This document shows, one piece after another, positions 1-4,185 of a stretch of DNA of 28,829 nucleotides. Below the pieces are notes generated by a model. The model saw nothing but the letters and a program-made list of their open reading frames with translations, did no database searches and was not told the DNA's origin. The DNA is from a virus: positions 1 through 28,829 of IMG/VR virus record IMGVR_UViG_3300010885_028065, one strand, 5' to 3'. Within the stretch, counting starts at the first letter, position 1, and each line of letters starts with the position of its first letter. The position numbers and the translations under genes are program-made.

Positions 1-44
1 ACATCAGCTTTTATTAGTTCCATGCCATTTATTGTAGCACTCAT
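1..44 (-). CDS. Small protein, N-terminal fragment cut by window edge
   Basis: An ATG on the minus strand at 44-42 opens a frame that stays open to the window edge (14 codons, beginning MSATINGMELIKAD). An AGGG sequence lies about 11 nt upstream, a weak ribosome binding site. It follows the minus-strand gene ending at 111 and fits the run of small genes to its right. Too little is present to assign a function, and it could be a chance frame. Confidence 0.4.
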   Translation of the reverse strand, partial: MSATINGMELIKAD

Positions 45-110
45 TTTATCTGCCCTGTGAAATCATCTTTACTACAAATATAACTGTGACTGAAGTCAAT
101 AGTATTGCCA

Positions 111-371
111 TTAGGATTCCTCCTCCTCATCAGAGTATGCTACTGGCTCAATAAACCATGATAGGTGGTGTTGTTCTACGATAGCCCATGCAGGCGCTTG
201 CTTGCTTCCCTTATAGAGAATCTGAAAACTACCAACCATAGGCATGTCAATCATTCTATCCCAATCTTCATCATAGTACGCGTCAATGGCTTCAATGCAT
301 GGTGCGACCATTTCTGCAGGTACTGGAGGATAGTGATTACCCTTGAGATGATAAAGAATCTGAGTTTCCAA
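111..371 (-). CDS. Hypothetical small acidic protein (86 aa)
   Basis: I do not recognise this protein. It is soluble-looking, with several Trp and Tyr and a Glu-rich C-terminus (SDEEEES). The only start that fits the frame is TTG at 371. The frame is open further upstream to a stop near 410 without an ATG or GTG, so an unusual start such as ATT is possible. No clear Shine-Dalgarno precedes the TTG. It is the last but one gene of the leftmost minus-strand group and is separated from the next gene by about 50 nt. The coding call rests on length, composition and position. Confidence 0.6.
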   Translation of the reverse strand: METQILYHLKGNHYPPVPAEMVAPCIEAIDAYYDEDWDRMIDMPMVGSFQILYKGSKQAPAWAIVEQHHLSWFIEPVAYSDEEEES

Positions 372-420
372 ATCAAGTACTGTATCTTTAATTCCTAGTG
401 CGGTTACTGATCACATTATA

Positions 421-564
421 TTATTTCCAATCTTCTATTACGCCGTCAATAGCGTCTTGTATGTCTGCTTCAAATATTGCTAACTCATCTTGAGTCATAT
501 TGTCAATGAAAGAATTTTTATCATTAGGCTTCCATGTAATTACTTCTGCTTCAATCTTTATCAT
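421..564 (-). CDS. Hypothetical small acidic protein (47 aa)
   Basis: The protein starts MIKIEAEVITW and is rich in Asp and Glu (DELAIFEADIQDAIDGVIEDW), with no Cys and no membrane segment. Its ATG at 564 overlaps the TGA of the upstream gene (ATGA), the classic arrangement for translational coupling, and this decides the start. The second half looks helical. I do not recognise a family. Its size and coupling match its neighbours, which supports its being a real gene of this operon. Confidence 0.6.
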   Translation of the reverse strand: MIKIEAEVITWKPNDKNSFIDNMTQDELAIFEADIQDAIDGVIEDWK

Positions 565-773
565 TTTGTTGCCACCATTCCGCTACGATAAAAGTTTCTT
601 GTGTAACACTTGCCTGTGGGCGTGTAGAGATTAACTGTGGAGTATTCATCAGCCATTCCCCAATCAGTAAATAGGAAAAAGTTTTCCCATGCACCAAATT
701 CGTTTTCATAGCGTTGCTTCCAATGCGGAGCGTTTCCGTCATAGGCGCAGGTAATTAGATATTCATATTCCAT
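561..773 (-). CDS. Hypothetical protein (70 aa)
   Basis: The protein begins MEYEYLITCAYDG and is aromatic-rich, with a central WENFFLFTDWGMADEY segment and no transmembrane stretch. ATG at 773 overlaps the TAA of the upstream gene (TAATG), and AAAGGAAA lies about 10 nt before it. A second frame covers 551-742 on the same strand, but this one has both coupled neighbours and a good ribosome binding site. Function unknown; probably a small early phage protein. Confidence 0.65.
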   Translation of the reverse strand: MEYEYLITCAYDGNAPHWKQRYENEFGAWENFFLFTDWGMADEYSTVNLYTPTGKCYTRNFYRSGMVATK

Positions 774-877
774 TAGTTATAGTTTCCTTTACATTCTGAG
801 CACACATAGTTTATTTTGCAGTAGCAACCCACGGCAGTAGGCATATCAGTTTCATAGTAGTCGTCATAGGGGGTCAT
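773..877 (-). CDS. Tiny zinc-ribbon-like protein (34 aa)
   Basis: The frame encodes 34 residues with a Tyr/Asp-rich N-terminus (MTPYDDYYE) and a C-terminal CYC...CSEC pattern, four cysteines that could hold one zinc ion. It sits between coupled genes, with its TAA overlapping the next ATG by one base (TAATG). No named family is recognised. Such CxxC microproteins recur throughout the left part of the window. Confidence 0.55.
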   Translation of the reverse strand: MTPYDDYYETDMPTAVGCYCKINYVCSECKGNYN

Positions 878-878
878 A

Positions 879-1010
879 TTATTCTGTCCAATCTAGGGTG
901 AGGTCTGATTCTAACATGTCTGAGTAGTAGGTGTCAATTCCACATGACCAACAATAAAATCCATCTACATGCAAATCTTCATTACATGCAACGCATAAGG
1001 CTTCCATCAT
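879..1010 (-). CDS. Small zinc-ribbon protein (43 aa)
   Basis: MMEALCVACNEDLHVDGFYC is followed by WSCG and an acidic C-terminus ending LDWTE. CxxC-(11)-CxxC is the signature of a rubredoxin-type zinc knuckle and is visible in full. There are two adjacent ATGs at 1010 and 1007 and either could be used. The stop is one base from the following gene. It is likely a metal-binding adaptor or a DNA- or protein-binding microprotein; the exact role is unknown. Confidence 0.62.
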   Translation of the reverse strand: MMEALCVACNEDLHVDGFYCWSCGIDTYYSDMLESDLTLDWTE

Positions 1011-1011
1011 A

Positions 1012-1143
1012 TTACCCAAAGTACTCACCCATATTCTTTTCATCTTGCCAGTCACGATAGTGTGGCTCGCATAGTTCGTTGATCTTGATAGATATTGCAG
1101 AGATACTCATACGCTGAGCAAAACATACTTTGCATTCGTTCAT
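1012..1143 (-). CDS. Small Cys-containing protein (43 aa), first gene of operon
   Basis: The protein begins MNECKVCFAQRMSIS and later carries CEPHYRDW, a CxxC...CxxH arrangement compatible with one zinc site. ATG at 1143 has AGAAGGA about 9 nt upstream. It is the promoter-proximal gene of the operon running leftward, about 40 nt from the TGTCAG-type promoter at 1181-1202. No family is recognised. Confidence 0.62.
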   Translation of the reverse strand: MNECKVCFAQRMSISAISIKINELCEPHYRDWQDEKNMGEYFG

Positions 1144-1180
1144 AGGGGGTTCCTTCTTTCTTAATTAACTTGATATAAAT

Positions 1181-1202
1181 ATCCTACACTATGGGGCTGA
1201 CA
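1181..1202 (-). promoter_or_regulatory. Minus-strand promoter P1 (TGTCAG-N10-TAGGAT)
   Basis: On the minus strand TGTCAG (1202-1197) is followed after exactly 10 nt by TAGGAT (1186-1181), a weak -10 box. The same TGTCAG-N10-TATAAT design heads three other minus-strand operons. This copy has the most degenerate -10. It would drive the genes at 1143 and leftward. Confidence 0.5.
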
Positions 1203-1250
1203 TGAGCAACTCTCAAAGGCACTTAATCTCAAAATATGACAAAATTTGGG

Positions 1251-1266
1251 TGTGAGTAATATCACA
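1251..1266. promoter_or_regulatory. CRP/GlxR-like palindrome
   Basis: TGTGA-GTAATA-TCACA is a perfect match to the inverted repeat TGTGA-N6-TCACA bound by CRP-family regulators. It lies in the space upstream of promoter P1. Binding is inferred from the motif only. Confidence 0.5.
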
Positions 1267-1276
1267 ACGTAAAGCC

Positions 1277-1285
1277 TGTGGATAA
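1277..1285 (-). promoter_or_regulatory. DnaA-type box TTATCCACA
   Basis: TGTGGATAA on the plus strand is the exact reverse complement of the DnaA box TTATCCACA. A partial second copy (TGTGGAC) follows directly. Two more perfect boxes lie at 3756 and 3797. Confidence 0.45.
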
Positions 1286-1306
1286 CCTGTGGACGACACG
1301 CCGTGG

Positions 1307-1319
1307 GGGTCGGGCCCCA
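1307..1319 (+). repeat. GGGTCGGGCCCCA element, copy 1
   Basis: This 13-nt GC-rich element stands out against AT-rich surroundings. It recurs inverted at 2943-2955 and, shortened, at 3811-3820. Each copy lies in the space between small-gene operons. It contains the palindrome GGGCCC. Confidence 0.6.
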
Positions 1320-1330
1320 TTTTTGAATGT

Positions 1331-1362
1331 TGAGCAGTTTTAAATCGTGCTCAGGATTTTTT
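1331..1362. terminator. Hairpin terminator between operons
   Basis: TGAGCA (1331-1336) pairs with TGCTCA (1348-1353) around an 11-nt loop. Six T follow on the plus strand, while the minus side has only a weak T tract. It lies just after the last gene (1365-1490) of the second minus-strand operon, so it probably ends that transcript even though its T run is better in the other direction. Confidence 0.45.
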
Positions 1363-1364
1363 AT

Positions 1365-1490
1365 TTATTTTCGCAAATCGTTTTTGATTTCAGCAAGATC
1401 ATTTTTTAAATCTTGCCACATTAAACGAAAACAAGCAAGCACTCCAAGAAATAAAGTTAGCTGCACAAGCGTTGTTAAAATTCTACTCAT
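1365..1490 (-). CDS. Small single-pass membrane protein (41 aa)
   Basis: The protein is MSRILTTLVQLTLFLGVLAC followed by FRLMWQDLKNDLAEIKNDLRK. Residues 4-20 form one hydrophobic segment, and the rest is a charged amphipathic helix with coiled-coil character. ATG at 1490 overlaps the TGA of the upstream gene (ATGA). It could be a small inner-membrane protein acting at infection or lysis. There is no direct evidence for either role. Confidence 0.55.
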   Translation of the reverse strand: MSRILTTLVQLTLFLGVLACFRLMWQDLKNDLAEIKNDLRK

Positions 1491-1669
1491 GTACTTACCT
1501 CCACTTTATAGCAAGCCTCAGAAAATTTACCTTCATGAAATCTTGGATTGTCAGAAAGAAACCATTCGCTAAATTCAAAAACTAAATCTTGAAAAACGTG
1601 AGGGTCCATATAGTCAAGAAATCCATTTAGAATTTTTGCAGTTTCTACATAGTCTTTTCTAGTCATCAT
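1487..1669 (-). CDS. Small conserved-looking phage protein (60 aa)
   Basis: It begins MMTRKDYVETAKILNGFLDY and contains FSEWFLSDNPRFHEGKFSEAC. The pattern (M)TRKDYV..A....F....NPRF...KF..AC is, from memory, that of a small protein found in many bacteriophages, function unknown. Two ATGs lie at 1669 and 1666. The first is coupled to the upstream stop (TAATG). The stop overlaps the next start (ATGA). Confidence 0.75.
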   Translation of the reverse strand: MMTRKDYVETAKILNGFLDYMDPHVFQDLVFEFSEWFLSDNPRFHEGKFSEACYKVEVST

Positions 1670-1830
1670 TATAGTTGCACCAACTTTTCTACATGTGCAG
1701 AAATTTGATTGTATGCATTAGCGCAATCGTAGCAATATGTTTCAGTAGGGATTCCACCTAGCATGAATGCGTCAATTCCAGAATATACAAGTGCAGTTGA
1801 TTCACAATTAACTATTAAACAAGTTTTCAT
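1669..1830 (-). CDS. Small cysteine-rich protein (53 aa)
   Basis: MKTCLIVNCESTALVYSG is followed by a central Gly-rich part and then YCYDCANAYNQISAHVEKL. C-(4)-C and CxxC pairs separated by about 25 residues suggest a small zinc ribbon. ATG at 1830 shares one base with the stop of the upstream gene, and its own TAA shares one base with the next ATG, so it is translationally coupled on both sides. No family recognised. Confidence 0.6.
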   Translation of the reverse strand: MKTCLIVNCESTALVYSGIDAFMLGGIPTETYCYDCANAYNQISAHVEKLVQL

Positions 1831-2036
1831 TATTCTGCCACCTTTAATACTGCGAAGTGATTGTTCTCGTTGAGTTCATCAAGTGTTGACTGAATGCGTG
1901 GAGCAAGCAATTCTTTTAGCATGGCTTCAAGCATAGCGACCTGATCTATTGTAGGTAGTGCAAGAAGTTGCTGAGAGATTGGATGTGTTTCGTCTAATTC
2001 AGTTACGAATTGTAGAGAGTGATATATTTTTGTCAT
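1830..2036 (-). CDS. Hypothetical helical protein (68 aa)
   Basis: I choose ATG at 2036 (MTKIYHSLQFVTELDETHP) because AGGAAA lies about 9 nt upstream. A longer frame back to 2117 would overlap the coding end of the next gene by 64 nt. The protein is predicted helical, with Leu/Met-rich segments (LPTIDQVAMLEAMLKELL) and no Cys. Its stop is coupled to the following gene (TAATG). Function unknown. Confidence 0.6.
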   Translation of the reverse strand: MTKIYHSLQFVTELDETHPISQQLLALPTIDQVAMLEAMLKELLAPRIQSTLDELNENNHFAVLKVAE

Positions 2037-2053
2037 TATTTTATTTCCTATTC

Positions 2054-2248
2054 TTAGTTTGATTTTGCTAGTGTTAAACTGCCACGAAGTGTGCCAGTAA
2101 TTCCAAGGGTGTCGCAAGCGACTTTTACGGATACGCCAACTGGTAGTTGTGTTGGGTAAGTGTTGATGAATTGTGCAACTGCACCTTTTGACGGAAGTGA
2201 AATTGTTTTAACTTCTCCGCTGAAAGTTTCTAGTTTGAGTTTGTACAT
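2054..2248 (-). CDS. Hypothetical protein (64 aa), paralogue of 4500-4676
   Basis: It begins MYKLKLETFSGEVKTISLP and later has VSVKVACDTLGITGTLRG. It aligns along its length with the plus-strand protein at 4500-4676 (shared M..L.T.SG..K.I.L, then V..FI, V.(I/V).CD.L.I.G...G). AAAGGAAAA lies upstream of the ATG at 2248, one base from the stop of the previous gene. The predicted fold is a small mixed alpha/beta domain. Function unknown. Confidence 0.68.
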   Translation of the reverse strand: MYKLKLETFSGEVKTISLPSKGAVAQFINTYPTQLPVGVSVKVACDTLGITGTLRGSLTLAKSN

Positions 2249-2249
2249 A

Positions 2250-2471
2250 TTAGTTTTCCTTTCTTACTGCTACGACTGCCCAAAAATCTTCGTGAAGAAT
2301 TGTTCCGTTATAGGTAGGGCGAACACGAACACGATAAGCAGTATCGTTTTCTCCGTACCAAATTTCTGGAGCAATTTCTGCTTCCTGAATAATTCCGTCA
2401 ATCTTGCGAGAAATTGAGCGATAGTATTTTCCCTCTAATAGGGCTGATGGTGTGTATATTTGTGCTGACAT
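2250..2471 (-). CDS. Hypothetical protein (73 aa), first gene of operon
   Basis: It starts MSAQIYTPSALLEGKYYRSI, has a middle part rich in beta-type residues, and ends DFWAVVAVRKEN. ATG at 2471 has AGAAGGTGA about 8 nt upstream, and promoter P2 lies 39 nt further. It leads the operon that runs to 1365. I recognise no family. The regular hydrophobic pattern suggests a compact beta-rich domain. Confidence 0.66.
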   Translation of the reverse strand: MSAQIYTPSALLEGKYYRSISRKIDGIIQEAEIAPEIWYGENDTAYRVRVRPTYNGTILHEDFWAVVAVRKEN

Positions 2472-2509
2472 TGGTTGTCACCTTCTTTTCTTTTTTTTGT
2501 TATATAACT

Positions 2510-2531
2510 ATTTTAGCAGATTGGACTGACA
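2510..2531 (-). promoter_or_regulatory. Minus-strand promoter P2 (TGTCAG-N10-TAAAAT)
   Basis: TGTCAG (2531-2526) is followed after 10 nt by TAAAAT (2515-2510), preceded by TGC as an extended -10. It is the same architecture as P1, P3 and P4 and drives the operon beginning at 2471. Confidence 0.6.
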
Positions 2532-2543
2532 AAATCAAATCCA

Positions 2544-2555
2544 AAAACGGACATT
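2544..2555 (+). repeat. AAAACGGACATT repeat, copy 1
   Basis: An exact 12-nt sequence that recurs at 2860, 3724 and 6861. Here a second GGACATTT follows 10 bp downstream, as if two half-sites lay on one face of the helix. It lies upstream of a minus-strand promoter. Confidence 0.6.
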
Positions 2556-2569
2556 TAGGACATTTGGAA

Positions 2570-2585
2570 TGTGATCTTGGTCACT
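2570..2585. promoter_or_regulatory. CRP/GlxR-like palindrome, one mismatch
   Basis: TGTGA-TCTTGG-TCACT matches TGTGA-N6-TCACA at 9 of 10 bases. It touches the stop codon of the gene at 2584-2760 and lies 55 bp upstream of promoter P2. Confidence 0.4.
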
Positions 2586-2760
2586 ATGGGCTGACTTTCC
2601 AGTCAGTCCACATAGCAAGACGCTCAGGGTCAGTATCGTTATACCAACGCTCAATGTTATTTTCACATTCTTGGCAGAATGTAAATTGCTCATCTCCAAT
2701 TTGTGAGATAGCAGATTTCATAGGCTTATGCTCTATGCATTTTATTTTTAATGAAGTCAT
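2584..2760 (-). CDS. Small zinc-binding protein (58 aa), single-gene transcript
   Basis: The protein begins MTSLKIKCIEHKPMKSAISQ and has FCQECENNIERWYND further on. C-x2-H plus CxxC would complete a zinc site. It has its own promoter (P3) and is the only gene between two regulatory spaces. AAGGAAG lies upstream of ATG 2760. A plus-strand frame across the same bases is judged a shadow. Function unknown. Confidence 0.66.
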   Translation of the reverse strand: MTSLKIKCIEHKPMKSAISQIGDEQFTFCQECENNIERWYNDTDPERLAMWTDWKVSP

Positions 2761-2793
2761 TTTTAACTTCCTTTCTTTTTGTTTATACCTAGA

Positions 2794-2815
2794 ATTATAG
2801 CATAGGGGTCTGACA
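2794..2815 (-). promoter_or_regulatory. Minus-strand promoter P3 (TGTCAG-N10-TATAAT)
   Basis: TGTCAG (2815-2810), a 10-nt spacer ACCCCTATGC, then a perfect TATAAT (2799-2794) with TGC in front (extended -10). It is nearly identical to P4. The -35 region is poor, as expected for an extended -10 promoter, so the TGTCAGACCCC part is more likely an operator or activator site. Confidence 0.68.
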
Positions 2816-2859
2816 TTTGCTCATGTTATGTAAAGTTGATTATCACCATAAACTGGGAT

Positions 2860-2871
2860 AAAACGGACATT
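2860..2871 (+). repeat. AAAACGGACATT repeat, copy 2
   Basis: An exact second copy of the 12-nt sequence, 8 nt before the CRP-like palindrome at 2879. The same order (repeat, then palindrome) is seen at 2544/2570 and 3724/3742. Confidence 0.6.
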
Positions 2872-2878
2872 CCGTAAA

Positions 2879-2894
2879 TGTGAATTAGATCACA
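2879..2894. promoter_or_regulatory. CRP/GlxR-like palindrome, perfect
   Basis: TGTGA-ATTAGA-TCACA matches both half-sites and has the central TA of the actinobacterial GlxR consensus TGTGA-NNTANN-TCACA. Confidence 0.52.
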
Positions 2895-2905
2895 CGTACG
2901 TAAAT

Positions 2906-2941
2906 GACTGATCATGGGTCTATGCGCCTATGACTGGTCAT
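2906..2941 (+). repeat. Two 26-bp iterons (GACTGRTCAT)
   Basis: GACTGATCAT at 2906 and GACTGGTCAT at 2932 are exactly 26 bp apart. The unit is the same as in the six-copy array at 3829-3967, including the ATGCGCC part of the spacer seen in its first units. They sit just before the GGGGCCCGACCC element. Confidence 0.68.
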
Positions 2942-2942
2942 T

Positions 2943-2955
2943 TGGGGCCCGACCC
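2943..2955 (-). repeat. GGGTCGGGCCCCA element, copy 2
   Basis: TGGGGCCCGACCC on the plus strand is the exact reverse complement of the element at 1307-1319. It abuts the T-tract of the terminator at 2956-2982 and the end of the two iterons. Confidence 0.6.
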
Positions 2956-2982
2956 AAAAAAACGCAGCTTTTTATTTCTGCG
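2956..2982 (-). terminator. Rho-independent terminator of the 3623-2998 operon
   Basis: Read on the minus strand, CGCAG (2982-2978) pairs with CTGCG (2967-2963) around a 10-nt loop and is followed by seven T (2962-2956). It lies 16 nt after the stop of the last gene of the operon (2998). Confidence 0.68.
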
Positions 2983-2997
2983 AAATTTTGTTTTTAT

Positions 2998-3099
2998 TTA
3001 TTTGTAGTCTTTAAATATTTCTTCTAAAGTTTTTATTTGCTCATCATTAAGATGATCAAGGTTAATTGCTTTATCAAATCCGAAAATATCTTTTTCCAT
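2998..3099 (-). CDS. Tiny acidic helical protein (33 aa)
   Basis: The protein begins MEKDIFGFDKAINLDHLNDE and ends TLEEIFKDYK. It is helical, Lys/Glu-rich and has no Cys. ATG at 3099 comes one base after the TAA of the upstream gene. It is the last gene before a clear terminator. The small size limits confidence, but the coupling supports translation. Confidence 0.55.
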   Translation of the reverse strand: MEKDIFGFDKAINLDHLNDEQIKTLEEIFKDYK

Positions 3100-3100
3100 T

Positions 3101-3274
3101 TTATTTATTCTCCATTTCGTCAAAATCTTTTTTGAAAAGTTTATAGATTCTTTCTTTTTCTTTATCTGAAGTGTTAGCCCATAGATAACCTAGCAGATAG
3201 TGTGTTCCACTATCACGATCATTGTTACGAATTTGACGGCAGATAGAAAGTGTATCTTGTAGTTCAATGCTCAT
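3101..3274 (-). CDS. Hypothetical protein (57 aa)
   Basis: It begins MSIELQDTLSICRQIRNNDR, has HYLLGYLWANTSDKEKERI in the middle and a Lys-rich end. It is predicted mainly helical with one Cys. ATG at 3274 shares a base with the stop of the upstream gene (TAATG). No family recognised. It belongs to the same four-gene operon as 3438-3623. Confidence 0.62.
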   Translation of the reverse strand: MSIELQDTLSICRQIRNNDRDSGTHYLLGYLWANTSDKEKERIYKLFKKDFDEMENK

Positions 3275-3438
3275 TACTTTACCCCCTTATAGAGAAAGTC
3301 CCATGCCTGACGGCAGATTAAAATAGATTTGCAATTATCGCAACAAGTAGCACCATTAGGATTAAAATTTACATCATATGGATCTACATAGAAAGTATTC
3401 TTTCCGCAGATAGATTTAAGTGTATAAATAGCATTCAT
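3274..3438 (-). CDS. Small CCxxC zinc-ribbon-like protein (54 aa)
   Basis: I choose ATG 3438 (MNAIYTLKSICGKNTFYVDP) because AAGGAGAT lies about 9 nt upstream and the ATG is coupled to the previous stop (TAATG). A longer start at 3477 would overlap that gene. Cysteines at residue 11 and in CCDNC...C near the middle could bind zinc. The motif resembles CIEC/CSC in the plus-strand protein at 4371, which also follows an MTTL-type gene. Function unknown. Confidence 0.62.
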   Translation of the reverse strand: MNAIYTLKSICGKNTFYVDPYDVNFNPNGATCCDNCKSILICRQAWDFLYKGVK

Positions 3439-3623
3439 TAGTTTATCTCCTTTACGGATACAAGGATGATTGTCCATCCTTCGCTTACCTTTTGATCAAG
3501 GTATTCATTTATAGATTGTTCATCTGAGAACAACCCACCTAAGTTAGAAGATGTATAACCGCTAAGGTTATGGAGACCCGTCCATGATAGAACGAATTGT
3601 TTAGTAGTAACTAGTGTAGTCAT
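3438..3623 (-). CDS. Hypothetical protein (61 aa), inverted paralogue of 4186-4368
   Basis: MTTLVTTKQFVLSWTG is followed by SSNLGGLFSDEQSINEYLDQ and KVSEGWTIILVSVKEIN. It is strongly similar to the protein encoded in the opposite direction at 4186-4368: over half of positions match by eye, and the ribosome binding region AAAGAAAGGTGGTC is also shared. A hairpin (AGAGG...CCTCT) lies in its leader. The fold is a small alpha/beta domain; function unknown. It is the first gene of the operon driven by P4. Confidence 0.75.
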   Translation of the reverse strand: MTTLVTTKQFVLSWTGLHNLSGYTSSNLGGLFSDEQSINEYLDQKVSEGWTIILVSVKEIN

Positions 3624-3679
3624 TTGAGACCACCTTTCTTTAGAGGATTTCTTTACCTCTTGTTTTTTGGTATGTAAGT

Positions 3680-3701
3680 ATTATAGCAGAGGGGTCTGAC
3701 A
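3680..3701 (-). promoter_or_regulatory. Minus-strand promoter P4 (TGTCAG-N10-TATAAT)
   Basis: TGTCAG (3701-3696), spacer ACCCCTCTGC, perfect TATAAT (3685-3680) with TGC in front. It differs from P3 by a single base between TGTCAG and TATAAT. It drives 3623-2998. Confidence 0.7.
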
Positions 3702-3723
3702 TCTACTAGCCAGTAACTATGAC

Positions 3724-3735
3724 AAAACGGACATT
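3724..3735 (+). repeat. AAAACGGACATT repeat, copy 3
   Basis: An exact third copy, again 6-14 nt before a CRP-like half-site and 23 bp upstream of a TGTCAG promoter. Confidence 0.6.
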
Positions 3736-3741
3736 TTGAAA

Positions 3742-3757
3742 TGTGATGTAGGTCATG
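3742..3757. promoter_or_regulatory. CRP/GlxR-like site, imperfect
   Basis: TGTGA-TGTAGG-TCATG has one perfect half-site, a central TA and a 3' half with two mismatches. It overlaps the start of the DnaA-type box at 3756. Confidence 0.38.
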
Positions 3758-3764
3758 TGGATAA
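3756..3764 (-). promoter_or_regulatory. DnaA-type box TTATCCACA
   Basis: TGTGGATAA on the plus strand is an exact reverse complement of TTATCCACA. It belongs to the longer repeated string CATGTGGATAACTT, which returns 41 bp downstream. Confidence 0.48.
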
Positions 3765-3782
3765 CTTGAGCGTGATTTAAGA

Positions 3783-3798
3783 TGTGATCTACATCATG
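3783..3798. promoter_or_regulatory. CRP/GlxR-like site, imperfect
   Basis: TGTGA-TCTACA-TCATG again has a perfect left half, a central TA, and two mismatches on the right. It overlaps the second DnaA-type box, exactly as the site at 3742 overlaps the first. Confidence 0.38.
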
Positions 3799-3805
3799 TG
3801 GATAA
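3797..3805 (-). promoter_or_regulatory. DnaA-type box TTATCCACA
   Basis: An exact TGTGGATAA on the plus strand, 41 bp after the box at 3756 and just before the GGGGCCCGA element at 3811-3820. Confidence 0.48.
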
Positions 3806-3828
3806 CTTTTTGGGGCCCGAGGTATTTT

Positions 3829-3967
3829 GACTGGTCATGAGCGCATGCACCCAGAATGGTCATAGGCGCATATGCACAAGACTGGTCATGAGCTGGGGAG
3901 CCTAAGACCAGTCATGAGCGGGGGAACCTAAGACTGGTCATAAGCAGGTAAGCCCAAGACTGGTCAT
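3829..3967 (+). repeat. Array of six 25-26-bp iterons
   Basis: Copies of GACTGGTCATGAGC or close variants start at 3829, 3854, 3880, 3906, 3932 and 3958. Spacing is 25, 26, 26, 26, 26. The fourth copy reads GACCAGTCAT, a two-base change that restores the inverted form of the core. Spacers are similar to each other (GGGGAGCCTAA, GGGGGAACCTAA), so the unit is the whole 26 bp. The period of about 2.5 helical turns is typical of initiator-protein iterons. Confidence 0.75.
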
Positions 3968-3984
3968 TTTTGCTCGGGCCAAAA

Positions 3985-4000
3985 TGTGACGGAGATCACA
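3985..4000. promoter_or_regulatory. CRP/GlxR-like palindrome, perfect
   Basis: TGTGA-CGGAGA-TCACA matches both half-sites. It is centred about 63 bp upstream of the -10 box of the plus-strand promoter, close to the distance at which CRP proteins activate class I promoters. Confidence 0.52.
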
Positions 4001-4031
4001 CAGAAAATGTCCAATTTGTCCGTGTCTAAAC

Positions 4032-4060
4032 TTGACTTTTTGACATTTTTGTGCTATACT
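4032..4060 (+). promoter_or_regulatory. Plus-strand promoter of the 4186-4676 operon
   Basis: TTGACT (4032-4037), a 17-nt spacer, then TATACT (4055-4060) with TGC in front. This is the best -35/-10 pair in the left part of the window. A second TTGACA overlaps inside the spacer. Confidence 0.7.
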
Positions 4061-4066
4061 TACAGT

Positions 4067-4160
4067 ATCAAAAAAATTAAATAACAAATCCTAGTGAGCC
4101 CTATCAAATAAGATAGGCAAATAACCTAGGTCAAGAAAAGCGATAGACACAAGGTCTATC
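4067..4160 (+). promoter_or_regulatory. Structured 5' leader of the plus-strand operon
   Basis: The transcript would begin near 4067 and run about 120 nt before the first start codon. Nested inverted repeats are visible: CCTAG (4090-4094) with CTAGG (4126-4130) outside CCTATC (4100-4105) with GATAGG (4112-4117), and then a perfect 7-bp hairpin GATAGAC (4142-4148) / GTCTATC (4154-4160). No known riboswitch class is recognised. The second hairpin ends 14 nt before the ribosome binding site. Confidence 0.45.
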
Positions 4161-4185
4161 ACATTAAAAGAAAGGTGGTCATCAA

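Larger units (their letters stand above)
3702..4031. other. Non-coding control region, candidate replication origin
   Basis: This gene-free stretch separates divergent operons and packs one AAAACGGACATT repeat, three CRP-like palindromes, two perfect TTATCCACA boxes 41 bp apart, a GGGGCCCGA element, and six 25-26-bp iterons. Iterons plus DnaA boxes next to divergent transcription is the usual look of a theta-type origin. Replication function is inferred; a purely regulatory role for the tiny-gene operons is the main alternative. Confidence 0.5.

Noticed and set aside
2414-2800. 128-aa plus-strand frame
   Set aside because: It runs against two minus-strand genes with promoters and ribosome sites and across a control region.
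3829-3967. Possible CRISPR array
   Set aside because: The repeats are imperfect over the full 26 bp, the spacers resemble each other rather than being unique, the period is too short, and no cas gene is near. Iterons fit better.
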